Assembly: GCA_900546415.1 (NCBI GenBank)
Contig: URCY01000024.1
Span: 1-25,709, forward strand
Source of the DNA: an uncultured Eubacteriales bacterium
GTDB taxonomy: Bacteria > Bacillota > Clostridia > Oscillospirales > Oscillospiraceae
Length of the DNA stretch: 25,709 bases
Reading direction: 5' to 3'
Both the position numbers and the translations under genes were made by a program. This document shows positions 1 to 6,400 of the stretch, piece by piece. Numbering within the stretch: the first letter of the stretch is position 1; each line of letters opens with the position of its first letter. The notes under the pieces were generated by a model. It did no database searches, was not told where the DNA came from, and saw only the letters and a list, made by a program, of their open reading frames with translations.

Positions 1-62
<62 letters not shown>

Positions 63-319
63 TGGTATCTTAATCCAGACCCTTTCGAGCCCGGCTTAAA
101 ATCTGTCAATTCATAAGTTCGCTCTTAGCTTTACTCAAGAATTTTCTTACGTTGGCTATTCTCACAATCTCAGTTTTCACTGACATCATTTGAACAACTT
201 CATTTTTTCAATCAATTGCTCAAGGTGTTTGTTCATGTTTCTCGTTGTTTAATTTACAAGGTACAGACGCTGTTCGCTCCGTCATTGAAGCAGGTTCTCA
301 GTTGCGAGACAGCTTATTG
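63..319 (-). other. rRNA operon leader (transcribed spacer upstream of 16S)
   Basis: This AT-rich stretch lies between the promoter-proximal start of the rRNA transcript and mature 16S. On the minus strand it includes a segment around 220-265 reading ACCTTGTAAATTAAACAACG, which resembles the boxA-like leader sequences of Firmicutes rRNA operons. It should carry the antitermination signals and the 5' half of the processing stalk. No credible protein-coding region is seen. Its low GC contrasts sharply with the flanking genes. Confidence 0.7.
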
Positions 320-348
320 ATTATATCACGTTGTTTTCGGTTTGTCAA
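320..348 (-). promoter_or_regulatory. rRNA promoter P2
   Basis: On the minus strand TTGACA (343-348) is followed by a 17-bp spacer and TATAAT (320-325). Both hexamers are exact consensus. It is the 16S-proximal member of a tandem pair. Confidence 0.9.
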
Positions 349-412
349 GAAGTTTTTCGACTTTTTTCGAAGTTTTTTTCTTGACTTTGTTCTTCCCTCA
401 ACGTGCTTAGAT

Positions 413-441
413 ATTATAGCCAATCTCCTCCCGTTTGTCAA
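413..441 (-). promoter_or_regulatory. rRNA promoter P1
   Basis: On the minus strand TTGACA (436-441) is followed by exactly 17 bp and TATAAT (413-418). Both hexamers are exact consensus, with an AT-rich segment upstream. The -35 box starts only about nine bases after the stop codon of the gerAB-like gene on the same strand, so the promoter abuts that gene with no visible terminator between them. Confidence 0.92.
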
Positions 442-449
442 CACTTTTT

Positions 450-1472
450 TCAAGATTTCTTTATATTTTTTTCAAATCCTCTAATTAGTTCTGCTAATGG
501 CAGCAAACCCCAAAATATTGTGGTGCCGACCGCGAAGAACTGCGTCGAGAGGTACGGCGCGAGCGCAAAGGCCGCAAGACCGCCCAGCAGATTCCACCAA
601 CCGGCGTGCGCGGCCATGCCCGGAGCGACGCGCTCCATGCAGCGCGTGGACACGGCGCAGAGCAGCCCCAGCAGCGCAAAGCCCCCGACCGTCAGCGCGG
701 CGGACGCAAGCGGCTCGAGGCGCTCCATGACGCCCAGAAGCTTCACGCTCTTCATCGCGCCGTAAAACGGGAAGCGCTCACCGGCGGCGACCTGCGGCGA
801 CAGACCCCCGGCCGTGACAAGCGCGCAGAGGGTCGTCAGCAGAACGCCCCCGCCGAGCCACAGCAGGCTGTGATCCTTCTGCCGGTGCGCCGACCGCAGC
901 GCCTGCCGGTTTTTCCGCACCGGATGCACGACGTGCGGCGCGGCGGCCAGCTGCACGGCGCGCGGCGCGTTCGGACGCAGGGGCAGCGCCGCGAGCGGCA
1001 GGAGCGCATAGGGCAGGAGCGTCCAGTCCGTCTTCAGCTGCGGGCGCAGCCACGCGCGGTGCAGCGTCGGGAGAGAGAACAGCAGCAGCACGGCGTAGAG
1101 CGCCAAAAGCAGCAGGCAGCAGACCGTCCCGGCGCGCGTCAGCACCGGTTCCCCGCGCGCGGACGCATAGACCGCCAGCAGGAGCAGCAGAAGGCCGATC
1201 AAAACGCTCTCGCGCTGCGGAAAGGCGGCGCAGAGCCGTCGCGCGGCTGCGCCGAGCACGAGCAGCGTCCAGATCAGCCGCGCCCCGTCGGCGGCGCGCG
1301 ACGGACATGGCGGACGCCGCGTGCAGAGGCCGAGCAGTACGGCCGACAGGATGGACGCGCCGCAGGCCCACAGCCAGCCGACGCGCGGCAGGATCAGCAC
1401 AGCCGGGACGCTGGCGGCGCAGAAGGTCAGCGCGCGCAGACGGCGCGCGGACGCGGCGGAGCGTCGATGCAT
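450..1472 (-). CDS. GerAB-type spore germination permease (probable)
   Basis: The 340-residue protein is almost entirely hydrophobic, with roughly nine or ten membrane segments interrupted by a basic loop near residues 185-205. The C-terminal third (FPFYGAMKSVKLLGVMERLE, then further helices ending in a lysine-rich tail) resembles the end of the endospore germination permease family (GerAB/GerBB/GerKB, PF03845), where a proline-containing helix precedes an 'ERxE/D' segment. Length fits the family (about 360). GerAB subunits form the nutrient-sensing part of the inner-spore-membrane germinant receptor with GerAA and GerAC. GerAA and a GerAC-like gene lie 2-4 kb upstream on the same strand, separated by repeats and an opposite-strand SLH gene. 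The ATG at 1472 has GGGGAG eight bases upstream. The family call rests on pattern recognition; a generic APC-type transporter is the alternative. Confidence 0.66.
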   Translation of the reverse strand: MHRRSAASARRLRALTFCAASVPAVLILPRVGWLWACGASILSAVLLGLCTRRPPCPSRAADGARLIWTLLVLGAAARRLCAAFPQRESVLIGLLLLLLAVYASARGEPVLTRAGTVCCLLLLALYAVLLLFSLPTLHRAWLRPQLKTDWTLLPYALLPLAALPLRPNAPRAVQLAAAPHVVHPVRKNRQALRSAHRQKDHSLLWLGGGVLLTTLCALVTAGGLSPQVAAGERFPFYGAMKSVKLLGVMERLEPLASAALTVGGFALLGLLCAVSTRCMERVAPGMAAHAGWWNLLGGLAAFALAPYLSTQFFAVGTTIFWGLLPLAELIRGFEKNIKKS

Positions 1473-1493
1473 TGTAAAATCTCCCCTTTCCGA

Positions 1494-1522
1494 TTGACAA
1501 GACGCCGTCCCATGCTTATACT
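1494..1522 (+). promoter_or_regulatory. Promoter of SLH protein gene
   Basis: TTGACA (1494-1499), a 17-bp spacer and TATACT (1517-1522) lie 35 bases before the ATG at 1557. The hexamers are near consensus. It lies in the short intergenic region shared with the divergently transcribed gerAB-like gene. Confidence 0.8.
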
Positions 1523-1556
1523 ATATATAAATAAAAAAGCACAGGAGAACGGACGG

Positions 1557-2807
1557 ATGAAACACAAAATTTTTGCCCTGCTCTTGACGGCGGCGCTGCT
1601 GCTCGGCCTTCTGCCGACCGCGACGGCAGCCGGGACGCCTACGCTGCAATTCGACACGACTCACGTCTGGATCGACCTCGCGACGAGCGCCTACGCCTCG
1701 GTGGACGTGACCGTCGGCGGCATCGCCACGGCCTACCGGCTGGAGGTGCAGAGCGACGTCGCAGGACTGGCGGCGCACTGGGTCAACGCGTATATGACCG
1801 ACGGCCGCAACACGCTGCGGCTGCGCGGCAGCCGGATCGGCAGCGGTGAGCTGGTCTTCCGGATCTATTCCAATCAGGACGCGCTGCTGCTCACGCAGAC
1901 GCTCCGCATCGACGTGATCGACAGCACACCGCGCCTCACGGCCGAGGCACTCTCGGTCGACCTGACGCCGGGAACGGTGCGCTCGCTTGCGCTGACGGCC
2001 GCCGGGACACTGCCGGCCTACGAGCTGCGCTGCGAGGCGCGCACCGACTGCGTCGCGGCCGAGATCGACGGCGGCGCACTCCGCCTGACGGCGCAGAAGA
2101 TCGGGCACGGCTTCGTGACGGTCGGCCTGTACGCCAAGGCCGGCGGCAAAAAGCTGGCCGCGTGCGCCGTGCTGGTCAACGTAAACGAGCGGCAGGCCGC
2201 GCCCTGCCCCGGCGGGGAGGCGTGCCCCTCAGCGAGCTTTCTCGACACGCCGGAGACCGGCCACTGGGCGCACGGCGGCATTGATTTTGCCTTGCAGGCC
2301 GGGCTGTTCAACGGCACGGACGCGCAGCATTTTGAGCCGGACGGCAGCATGACGCGCGGGATGCTGGTGACGGTGCTCTGGCGTCTGGCCGGGAAGCCGG
2401 AGGCAGATGGCGCGCTCCCCTTCGCCGACGTGGACGCGAACGCCTATTACGCCGAGCCGATCCGCTGGGCGGCGCAGAACGGCGTGGTCAACGGCGTCGA
2501 TGCGGCGCATTTTGAGCCGGACGGACGCGTCACGCGCGAGCAGATCGCGACGATCCTGTTCCGCTATGCCGAGAAGCACGGCTATCGCACCGACGCGCGG
2601 CTCAACGGACTGGAGCTGTTCTATGACGAGGGCTATGTTTCGGAATACGCCTATGAGGCGCTGCGTTGGGCGACGGCCGAGGGGCTGATCGGCGGCTCGG
2701 CCGAGGACAGCCGTCTGCTGCTCGACCCGGACGGCAGCGCCACCCGCGCGCAGGTCGCGACGATCCTGATGCGCTTTGTGCAGAATTGCCGGGCGGAACC
2801 TGCATGA
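1557..2807 (+). CDS. Secreted protein with three C-terminal SLH domains
   Basis: The 416-residue protein starts with a Sec signal peptide (basic MKHK, a leucine/alanine-rich core, probable cleavage after TATAA near residue 25). Residues 26-220 are rich in beta-type sequence, resembling one or two Ig-like domains that I cannot assign. Three S-layer homology repeats follow, at about residues 228-281, 288-343 and 355-412. Each has the typical pattern of aromatic/Asp start, an 'I/L..A...G...G' helix, 'F.PDG..TR' and a hydrophobic helix. SLH domains anchor proteins to pyruvylated secondary cell-wall polymer, so this is a cell-surface protein, possibly structural or regulatory. The start was chosen at 1557 because AGGAG (1543-1547) and a consensus promoter precede it; the open frame continues upstream only as a GC-rich shadow of the opposite gene. 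It ends in a strong terminator. Confidence 0.9.
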   Translation: MKHKIFALLLTAALLLGLLPTATAAGTPTLQFDTTHVWIDLATSAYASVDVTVGGIATAYRLEVQSDVAGLAAHWVNAYMTDGRNTLRLRGSRIGSGELVFRIYSNQDALLLTQTLRIDVIDSTPRLTAEALSVDLTPGTVRSLALTAAGTLPAYELRCEARTDCVAAEIDGGALRLTAQKIGHGFVTVGLYAKAGGKKLAACAVLVNVNERQAAPCPGGEACPSASFLDTPETGHWAHGGIDFALQAGLFNGTDAQHFEPDGSMTRGMLVTVLWRLAGKPEADGALPFADVDANAYYAEPIRWAAQNGVVNGVDAAHFEPDGRVTREQIATILFRYAEKHGYRTDARLNGLELFYDEGYVSEYAYEALRWATAEGLIGGSAEDSRLLLDPDGSATRAQVATILMRFVQNCRAEPA

Positions 2808-2823
2808 TCCGGTGGAGCTTTTG

Positions 2824-2848
2824 AAAAGGGACGCGGGGCGTCCCTTTT
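2824..2848. terminator. Terminator after SLH gene
   Basis: An 11-bp perfect stem, AAAAGGGACGC / GCGTCCCTTTT with a GGG loop, lies 16 bases after the SLH stop codon. The T-run at the stem end suits plus-strand termination and the A-run could serve the minus strand. Confidence 0.8.
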
Positions 2849-2907
2849 CGCTTTGTTCCCGGCGTGCTTCGCCGCAGGGCGGCGGATCGGTTCGCCCGGT
2901 TTCTCCG

Positions 2908-2995
2908 TATTTCGTTCCGTTCCCTCCATATTTCGCTTTGGGATGGCAAATCGTTCCGTTTAAGATCGCCGCGTTGCTTCGCTCCTCGCAATGAC
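2908..2995 (+). repeat. B-type palindromic repeat, copy 1
   Basis: This stretch ends in CTCCTCGCAATGAC and contains GGGATGGCAAATCGTTCC followed by AAGATCGCC. Read on the minus strand it is a TCATTGCGAGGAGCGAAGC... element whose ATTGC and GCGAT parts pair around an inner hairpin. It is nearly identical to copy 3 (3246-3334) and related to copies at 3111, 9851, 18536 and 20961. Similar TCATTGCGAGG...GGCAATC palindromes are known as dispersed extragenic repeats in many bacteria. It carries no gene. Confidence 0.8.
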
Positions 2996-3110
2996 AAAAC
3001 TGATGGGTTTTGCTGAAAAACAGGACGCTGATTTTAATTGAAAACGACTGAATGATACTGGATACGACCCCAAACGTTCGTTTTTTTAAATTGAAACGCC
3101 CCGATTTCGT

Positions 3111-3180
3111 GTCATTGCGAGGCCGTGAAACGGCCGTGGCAATCTTAAAGTTTTCGGTGCGGCATCCCGGAACGGAGTAC
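3111..3180 (-). repeat. B-type palindromic repeat, copy 2 (inverted)
   Basis: This is the same element as copies 1 and 3 but in the opposite orientation: GTCATTGCGAGG at the left, then GGCCGTGAAACGGCC as the central hairpin, then GTGGCAATCTTAAAG and CATCCCGGAACGGAG. The central hairpin differs in sequence from copies 1 and 3 but is still self-complementary. The bases between the copies (2996-3110 and 3181-3245) hold no gene I can recognise. Confidence 0.8.
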
Positions 3181-3245
3181 GGGAGCACAGATCGAGACGA
3201 AGGATGCAAGGCACGAGACGGGTTGGATTGCGCATTCTTTTTTCA

Positions 3246-3334
3246 GTATTTCGCTCCGTTCCCGCCGTGCTTCGCTTCGGGATGGCAAATCGTTCCGTTT
3301 AAGATTGCCGCGTCGCTTCGCTCCTCGCAATGAC
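3246..3334 (+). repeat. B-type palindromic repeat, copy 3
   Basis: It is close to identical to copy 1 over GGGATGGCAAATCGTTCC, AAGATTGCCGCG and CTTCGCTCCTCGCAATGAC. A degenerate relative of the GGTAGGTTTT terminator hairpin (about 3338-3380, one arm no longer complementary) follows four bases later, and then the hairpin array at 3394. This is the same order seen at 9851-10120 and 20961-21358. Confidence 0.8.
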
Positions 3335-3393
3335 ATGACTGGGAGGTTTTATGCGTAAACGAAACGGTTTTCAGAACGAAAAGTTTGAAATCC

Positions 3394-3525
3394 GTCGCGG
3401 AGCGACACCACATCGGCGCTTCTTCGGAAGCGCCATTTCACGCAGCCGTAAGGCTGCATTCCACATGCGCAGTATCTTTCATGCGGCCGAAGGCCGAATT
3501 TCACTGCGCGGCCATAAGGCCGCGC
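3394..3525. repeat. Hairpin array A1 (six stem-loops with ATTTCAC-type linkers)
   Basis: The successive self-complementary units are GTCGC-GGA-GCGAC, GGCGCTTC-TTCG-GAAGCGCC, GCAGCC-GTAA-GGCTGC, a weakened ATGC-GCA-GTAT, CGGCC-GAA-GGCCG and GCGCGGCC-ATAA-GGCCGCGC. They are separated by ATTTCAC, ATTCCAC, CTTTCA or AATTTCAC. The same order of units recurs at 9984 and 21181. The sixth unit lies inside the end of the gerAC-like reading frame, and the TCA of the linker at 3501-3503 is that gene's stop codon on the minus strand. Confidence 0.85.
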
Positions 3526-3962
3526 TTCAGCCGCGCGAGAACCTCGGCGAGCGTCCAGTCGCTCTCGTGGGCGTGGAGCAGCTCCGCAAGGCCGTCCGTG
3601 CCGCGCAGCGCGTCGGCATGGCGCAGCTGCACCGCAGGGCGCAGATCGCCGCTCTCCGCCGCCTCTTGCAGCAGCTCCGGCTCGTCGGTGCAGAGGACGA
3701 GCTGCTCCGCCGTGTCGAGCAGCACCGTTCCGGGCGCGTTCGCGCGCAGCTCCCGCACGGCCGCGCTCCAGTCCGCGCCCACGCCGTCCCCTGCCTCGGT
3801 GCGCAGCAGGACGCGGCCGTCCTCGGTGCGCGCAAGCTGCACCGTCTCGACCGGAAGCAGCGTCGCGGTCTCGTAGGCCGGGAACGGCAGCCCCCAGATC
3901 AGCAGCGCCAGCACCGCAAGACCCGCTGCGGCAGCGCCGCGCAGCCTTCCCCGGCCGCTCAC
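3501..3962 (-). CDS. Short GerAC-like membrane-anchored protein (possibly truncated)
   Basis: The GTG start at 3962 overlaps the gerAA stop in a GTGA junction, the usual sign of translational coupling. The product is 153 residues with one N-terminal membrane segment (about residues 7-25) and an extracytoplasmic domain. The domain pattern (LPVETVQL near 33, 'GDGVGADWSAAVRELR' near 56, 'AEQLVL' near 83, then a leucine-rich helical part) resembles the first domain of GerAC lipoproteins, where a 'GxG.s...A...l' segment precedes a 'gh...iiig' strand. No lipobox cysteine is visible. GerAC proteins are normally about 370 residues, so the protein is either a reduced version or a truncated one: its last seven or so residues are encoded by a unit of the hairpin array A1. 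The domain match is an inference and is weak; position in the operon is the main support. Confidence 0.55.
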   Translation of the reverse strand: MSGRGRLRGAAAAGLAVLALLIWGLPFPAYETATLLPVETVQLARTEDGRVLLRTEAGDGVGADWSAAVRELRANAPGTVLLDTAEQLVLCTDEPELLQEAAESGDLRPAVQLRHADALRGTDGLAELLHAHESDWTLAEVLARLKRGLMAAQ

Positions 3963-5410
3963 GGCTTCTGATTGCGAATGTCCTGCGGGCGCAGGGCAGG
4001 GTCGCGGTAGAGCGTTTTGATGTGGCGCGGACGCAGCAGCGCCCGGAAGCCGCGCATGGACGAAAACGGCGCGAGATAGGGTCGGCCGAAGGATTCCAGC
4101 CCGGCCAGATGCAGCAGGAGCAGGATGCCGCCGACGGTCAGGCCGAACAGACCGCCCAGCGCAGCCAGCACGGCCAGCAGAAAGCGCCAGAGGCGCATCG
4201 CGTCGGCAAAATCCCGCCCCGGCAGGACGAAGCCGCAGATCCCGGCGGCAGCCACGACGATGAGCGCGGCCGGAGAGATCACGCGCGCCTCGACCGCCGC
4301 CGTGCCGACGACCAGACCGCCGATGATGGAGAGCGTCTGTCCGACGGCCTGCGGCAGACTGACGCCCGCCTCCTGCAGCAGCTCGAACGCCAGCAGCAGC
4401 CCCAGCACCTCGACGGCCGTCGGGAAGGGCACGGCCTGCTTGCTCTCGATGATCGAGCGCAAAAGCCCCATCGGGAGCATCTGCGGATGATAGGCCGCCA
4501 TGGCGATATAAAGCCCCGGCAGGAGCAGCGACAGCAGCAGCCCCGCGTAGCGCAGGATGCGCAGGAAGGACGCAGAGAGCCAATCCGTTCCCTCGTCCTC
4601 GGCGGCGGTCATGAAAAACGCCAGATCGACCGGCGCGAGATAGGCCAGCGGCAGGCCGTCGACCAGGAGCGCGATGCGCCCGTCGAGCAGCGACCGGGCG
4701 AGCCGATCGGTGCGCTCGGTGTACTTGAGCAGGGGGAAGGCCGTGCGGCGCGAGCCGGTCAGATATTCCTCGACGGACGCAGGCGTGACCAAGCCGTCGA
4801 TGTCCGGCTCGGAAAGGCGGCGCTTCATCCGCCGCACGAGCGCCGGGTCGGTCAGGCCGTCGAGCCAGACGAGCGCGACGCTCGTGCCGCTTCGGCGGCC
4901 GAGCTTCGTCTCGTAGAGCCGCAGCGCCGGGGTGCGCAGATGCCGCCGGAGCAGACCCGTATTCGTGCGGAGCGTCTCGGTGAGGGCATCCTTCGCGCCC
5001 TTGACGGTGTTCTCCGCCTCCGGCGGCGAGGGCGAACGCTTCTCGTCCGTCTTGTCCTCAAAGGCCAGCGCCCGCTGCCCGAACAGCACCACGGCAAAGC
5101 CGTTGACGAGCCGGTCGAGCGCGTCGGACAGCGTCTCGCATTCGAGCGCCACAGCGTTATACACCGTGGCGTAGAGCGCGCGGTCGCACAGCTCGTCCAT
5201 GCTGCCGCCGAAGCCGTCCTGCAAAAGCGGCTTGACGACCAGCTCGGAAATATCTCCCCCGGATGTCAGGCCGTCGATCGCATATAAATATAAGGTATGC
5301 GCGCCGACCCGCAGCGCGCGCCGGCTGAAATCGGCCGCGCCGTCAAAGGCGGCGGTGATCGCCTCGTCGCACAGCGCGCCGCGGTAGCTTCCGTCTGGCT
5401 GACGTACCAT
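3959..5410 (-). CDS. GerA-family spore germination protein (GerAA subunit)
   Basis: The 483-residue protein fits the GerA family (PF03323) in length and layout: a hydrophilic N-terminal half with DxxxDGLTSGGDISELVVKPL near residue 50, a middle 'GRRSGTSVALVWLDGLTDP' segment, 'LLDGRIALLVDGLPLAYLAP', then five or so membrane helices and a short basic tail. In Bacillus and Clostridium such A subunits sit in the inner spore membrane, and oligomers are thought to form the ion channel that opens on germinant binding. The ATG at 5410 has GAGGTGAG close upstream. A GerAC-like gene is coupled directly downstream and a GerAB-like gene follows beyond a repeat block. Expression in the forespore under sigma-G would be expected, but I could not find a convincing sigma-G promoter in 5411-5480. 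Confidence 0.9.
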   Translation of the reverse strand: MVRQPDGSYRGALCDEAITAAFDGAADFSRRALRVGAHTLYLYAIDGLTSGGDISELVVKPLLQDGFGGSMDELCDRALYATVYNAVALECETLSDALDRLVNGFAVVLFGQRALAFEDKTDEKRSPSPPEAENTVKGAKDALTETLRTNTGLLRRHLRTPALRLYETKLGRRSGTSVALVWLDGLTDPALVRRMKRRLSEPDIDGLVTPASVEEYLTGSRRTAFPLLKYTERTDRLARSLLDGRIALLVDGLPLAYLAPVDLAFFMTAAEDEGTDWLSASFLRILRYAGLLLSLLLPGLYIAMAAYHPQMLPMGLLRSIIESKQAVPFPTAVEVLGLLLAFELLQEAGVSLPQAVGQTLSIIGGLVVGTAAVEARVISPAALIVVAAAGICGFVLPGRDFADAMRLWRFLLAVLAALGGLFGLTVGGILLLLHLAGLESFGRPYLAPFSSMRGFRALLRPRHIKTLYRDPALRPQDIRNQKP

Positions 5411-5511
5411 TTTTTCTCACCTCGCGGTTAGCTTTTCCCGCGCGCGCGGGCGCTATGCACCGCTTTGCAAAAAATGTCATTAAAAATTGGAAAAATGTTC
5501 CCGGATTTTTC

Positions 5512-5540
5512 TTTACTTTATCGGGAAATTGGTATATGAT
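5512..5540 (+). promoter_or_regulatory. Probable ireB promoter
   Basis: TTTACT (5512-5517), a 17-bp spacer and TATGAT (5535-5540) lie about 70 bases before the ireB start. The hexamers match consensus at four and five of six positions. The surrounding sequence is AT-rich compared with its neighbours. Confidence 0.6.
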
Positions 5541-5612
5541 TAGTATCAGAGCAGAAATGCTCCGAAGCATATGCAGGGAATCGTGGTTTCCCGGACAAAG
5601 GAGGTCGGCGTT

Positions 5613-5879
5613 TTGGAAGAGAATCGCAATTCGGTCAATCGCAACACCATAAAATTTGAGGTCCCCGCTGAGGGCAGCGAGGTCATGAAGGCGACCCTGA
5701 CGCAGGTTTATCGCTCTCTGACCGAGAAGGGCTATAACCCCATCAATCAGATCGTCGGCTATATCCTCTCCGAGGATCCGACGTATATCACCAACCACAA
5801 CAACGCCCGCAGCCTGATCTGCAAGCTCGACCGCGACGAGCTGCTGCAGGAGCTGGTGCGGCACTATCTGTTCGACTGA
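5613..5879 (+). CDS. ireB: IreB family regulatory phosphoprotein (YrzL/UPF0297)
   Basis: The 88-residue protein carries the hallmark of the family, EKGYNPINQIVGYILSEDP, followed by YITNHNNARSLICKLDRDE and a C-terminal ELVRHYLF. Bacillus YrzL and Enterococcus IreB have the same core and length. IreB is a small phosphoprotein substrate of the PASTA kinase IreK and acts as a negative regulator of cephalosporin resistance in enterococci. I chose TTG at 5613 over the upstream ATG at 5571: a strong AAAGGAGG site (5597-5604) lies eight bases before it, and the family starts there. The upstream ATG has no such site and would add 14 alien residues. In many Firmicutes the gene is followed by ruvX and yrzB; here it stands alone before a terminator. 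The kinase is not in the window. Confidence 0.93.
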   Translation: MEENRNSVNRNTIKFEVPAEGSEVMKATLTQVYRSLTEKGYNPINQIVGYILSEDPTYITNHNNARSLICKLDRDELLQELVRHYLFD

Positions 5880-5900
5880 GGCAGCGCCGCGCAGCCGTCA

Positions 5901-5932
5901 GGGGGAGAAGAGGTGCTTCTCCCCCCTTTTTT
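5901..5932 (+). terminator. ireB terminator
   Basis: A 10-bp stem GGGGGAGAAG / CTTCTCCCCC with an AGGTG loop, followed by a run of T, lies 22 bases after the ireB stop. Confidence 0.88.
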
Positions 5933-6033
5933 GTGGAATCTCCCGGTTTCAACATCCATTTTCCCCTTCCCCAGCGTTTTGAGCCAAATCGTAACAATTC
6001 CCCGGTAACTTTTGGAAAATGCGTCGCAAAGTG

Positions 6034-6062
6034 TTGACAAAACAATCTCCATGTGTTACAAT
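6034..6062 (+). promoter_or_regulatory. Promoter of the 6091-7354 operon
   Basis: TTGACA (6034-6039), a 17-bp spacer and TACAAT (6057-6062) lie 28 bases before the ATG at 6091. This should drive the small protein and the downstream NlpC/P60 gene together. Confidence 0.85.
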
Positions 6063-6090
6063 TTGGTTACATTTTATTTTGGAGGTAGTT

Positions 6091-6381
6091 ATGTCCGAAA
6101 AAAATGAAGTCCTCACCTATCGGGGCCGCCCCCTGATGCGCAAGGACAATCTGATCTATTACGGCTCCATGGCGGATCCTTACATCGTCATGCTGCAGGT
6201 GCTTGAATCCAAGGATCTGAAGGATCTCAAGCTCGCCACGAAGGTCTCGGTTCAGCTTCAGCTCACCGATCCGAACGCCAAGGCGCGCGACCGCGTGGTC
6301 AAGAAAAGCGAAAAGGACGGCTTCTACACGGCGTTGGATGTTGGCTGTGTGTGGCTGGAACGCGCGCTGAGCGCAAAATAA
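6091..6381 (+). CDS. Small conserved-looking protein of unknown function
   Basis: The 96-residue protein starts at an ATG preceded by GGAGG with seven bases of spacing. It is soluble, with no signal peptide or membrane segment. Features seen: an N-terminal TYRGRPLMRKDNLIYYG motif, a strand/helix mixture with LATKVSVQLQLTD in the middle, and a C-terminal KKSEKDGFYTALDVGCVWLE helix. I believe proteins of this type are widespread in Clostridia without an assigned function, but I cannot name the family. It is the first gene of a two-gene unit; the NlpC/P60 hydrolase starts 19 bases later with no promoter between, so a role linked to the envelope or cell cycle is possible but unproven. Confidence 0.82.
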   Translation: MSEKNEVLTYRGRPLMRKDNLIYYGSMADPYIVMLQVLESKDLKDLKLATKVSVQLQLTDPNAKARDRVVKKSEKDGFYTALDVGCVWLERALSAK

Positions 6382-6400
6382 TACCCTGGGAGGTTCCACA

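Noticed and set aside
606..1556. Long plus-strand open frame continuous with the SLH protein
   Set aside because: It is antisense to the gerAB-like gene, has a composition dominated by Arg, Gln and Gly, and lacks a ribosome site. The SLH gene has a clear promoter, ribosome site and signal peptide at 1557.
5411..5500. Sigma-G promoter before gerAA
   Set aside because: GCATA-like and CATA-like pieces exist but not at the required spacing; no claim can be supported.
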